Assembly: GCA_029891385.1 (NCBI GenBank)
Contig: CM057233.1
Location: 28,069,852 to 28,133,851 of the forward strand
Length of the DNA stretch: 64,000 bases
From: Erythroxylum novogranatense
Lineage: Eukaryota; Streptophyta; Magnoliopsida; Malpighiales; Erythroxylaceae
Direction of reading: 5' to 3'
Shown here one piece after another: positions 63,208 to 64,000 of the stretch. How positions within the stretch are numbered: position 1 is the stretch's first letter; the number at the start of each line of letters is the position of its first letter. A program made the translations under genes and the position numbers. The notes under the pieces were generated by a model that was given only the letters and a program-made list of their open reading frames with translations, had not been told where the DNA came from and ran no database searches.

Positions 63208-63212
63208 ATGAT
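63208..63212 (+). other. Target-site duplication of element B, right copy
   Basis: ATGAT, identical to 50,901-50,905. Confidence 0.92.
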
Positions 63213-64000
63213 GAGGAAGGGTTGTGAGGCGTTTTTGGCTTATGTGGTTGACTCCAGGGCAGATAGAGGGAAGTTGGAGGATATTCCAGTAGTCAGGGAA
63301 TTCTTGGACGTCTTTCCCGAGGAATTGCCAGGACTACCGCCAGCTAGGAAAATTGAGTTTCCCTTTGAGCTTCTGTCAGGTACGGCGCCGATTTCAATTT
63401 CGCCTTACCAGATGGCTCCGGCGGAATTGAAAGAGCTTAAGGAGCAGTTGGAGGAGTTGTTAGAGAAGGGGTATATTCGACCGAGCTCTTCACCTTGGGG
63501 AGCTCCGGTTCTTTTTGTGAAGAAGAAAGATGGATCGTTGAGGATGTGTGTGGATTATCGGAAGTTGAATCAGGTTACTGTGAAGAACATATATCCGCTT
63601 CCTCGCATCGATGATCTGTTTGATCAGTTGCAAGGGGTGAAAGTCTTCTCTAAGATAGACTTGAGATCGGGTTATCATCAGTTGAGGATTAAGGAGTCGG
63701 ATGTGCTGAAGTCTGCTTTCAGGACTCGTTATGGGCATTTTGAGTTCTTGGTTATACCTTTCGGATTGACAAATGCGCCTGCAACGTTTATGGATTTGAT
63801 GAATCGGGTCTTTAAGCCATTCTTGGACCAATTTATCATTGTCTTCATTGATGATATCTTGGTGTATTCCAAGAGTGATGAGCAGCATGAAGAGCATTTG
63901 AGGATTTCTTTGGAGACTTTGAGGAGGAACGAGTTGTATGCCAAATTCGATAAATGCGAATTTTGGTTGAGAGAAGTTTCATTTCTTGGACATGTGATCT
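63208..64000 (+). pseudogene. Element A reverse transcriptase (right part of the split pol), partial
   Basis: Open to the window edge for about 264 codons in the frame ATG ATG AGG. It begins [20 protein letters not shown] and has [79 protein letters not shown] and [11 protein letters not shown], with the catalytic aspartates present. This part is undamaged, but pol is split by element B and gag upstream has a stop, so the whole is non-functional. It continues beyond base 64,000. Confidence 0.9.

Larger units (their letters stand above)
46827..64000 (+). mobile_element. Element A, Ty3/gypsy chromovirus-type retrotransposon, interrupted and continuing past the window
   Basis: Order seen: 5' LTR, primer-binding site, gag with zinc knuckles, protease, then complete element B (50,906-63,207), then reverse transcriptase to the window end. 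The RT sequence and overall plan suit the Tekay/Del group. Nothing of its integrase or 3' LTR is in the window. Confidence 0.88.

Overview
The window is nuclear DNA of a flowering plant, very probably a eudicot. It has intron-split genes with GT-AG junctions, long AT-rich intergenic stretches, Ty1/copia, Ty3/gypsy, LINE, SINE and MITE relics, and nuclear genes for chloroplast, mitochondrial and Golgi proteins. The family cannot be fixed from the sequence; a cucurbit-like genome is only a guess. There is no sign of bacterial, organellar or viral replicon DNA.

Layout. Bases 1-17,350 are an accessory block of decayed elements. It opens with a broken replication protein A large-subunit-like (RPA1/DUF223) gene with its C-terminal zinc finger. 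Debris of a SIRE/Maximus-type copia element family follows, in both orientations: gag-like coiled-coil ORFs, a pre-integrase segment fused by deletion to RNase H, three envelope-like ORFs, polypurine tracts, and LTR pieces rich in minisatellites. The RNase H tail / envelope-like ORF / LTR-start module is tandemly duplicated (about 3.4 kb per unit). Bases 18,343-23,928 hold an EMB1270-type chloroplast PPR-SMR gene, apparently intact except for two one-base homopolymer frameshifts. Bases 28,495-30,180 (minus) hold a five-exon plant atypical dual-specificity phosphatase. Bases 33,653-34,334 (plus) hold a two-exon gene for the cytochrome bc1 subunit QCR8. Bases 39,828-46,312 (minus) hold a nine-exon GDT1-like/PML3 Mn/Ca transporter. 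The intergenic DNA carries two tRNA-derived SINEs, a Stowaway-like MITE, a LINE reverse-transcriptase relic, a histidyl-tRNA synthetase exon relic and a 150-bp foldback.

Bases 46,827-64,000 are a nested pair of Ty3/gypsy chromovirus-type elements. Element A (5' LTR 46,827-49,019, primer-binding site, gag, protease) is split by complete element B (50,906-63,207, two LTRs of about 3.7 kb, 5-bp target duplication ATGAT). A's pol resumes in frame right after B and runs off the window.

The host genes are unrelated housekeeping or regulatory genes with no shared pathway. Two themes connect the window: layered transposon insertion, and an excess of single-base homopolymer losses that may reflect consensus errors in the assembly. 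I did not find a convincing new multi-gene system.
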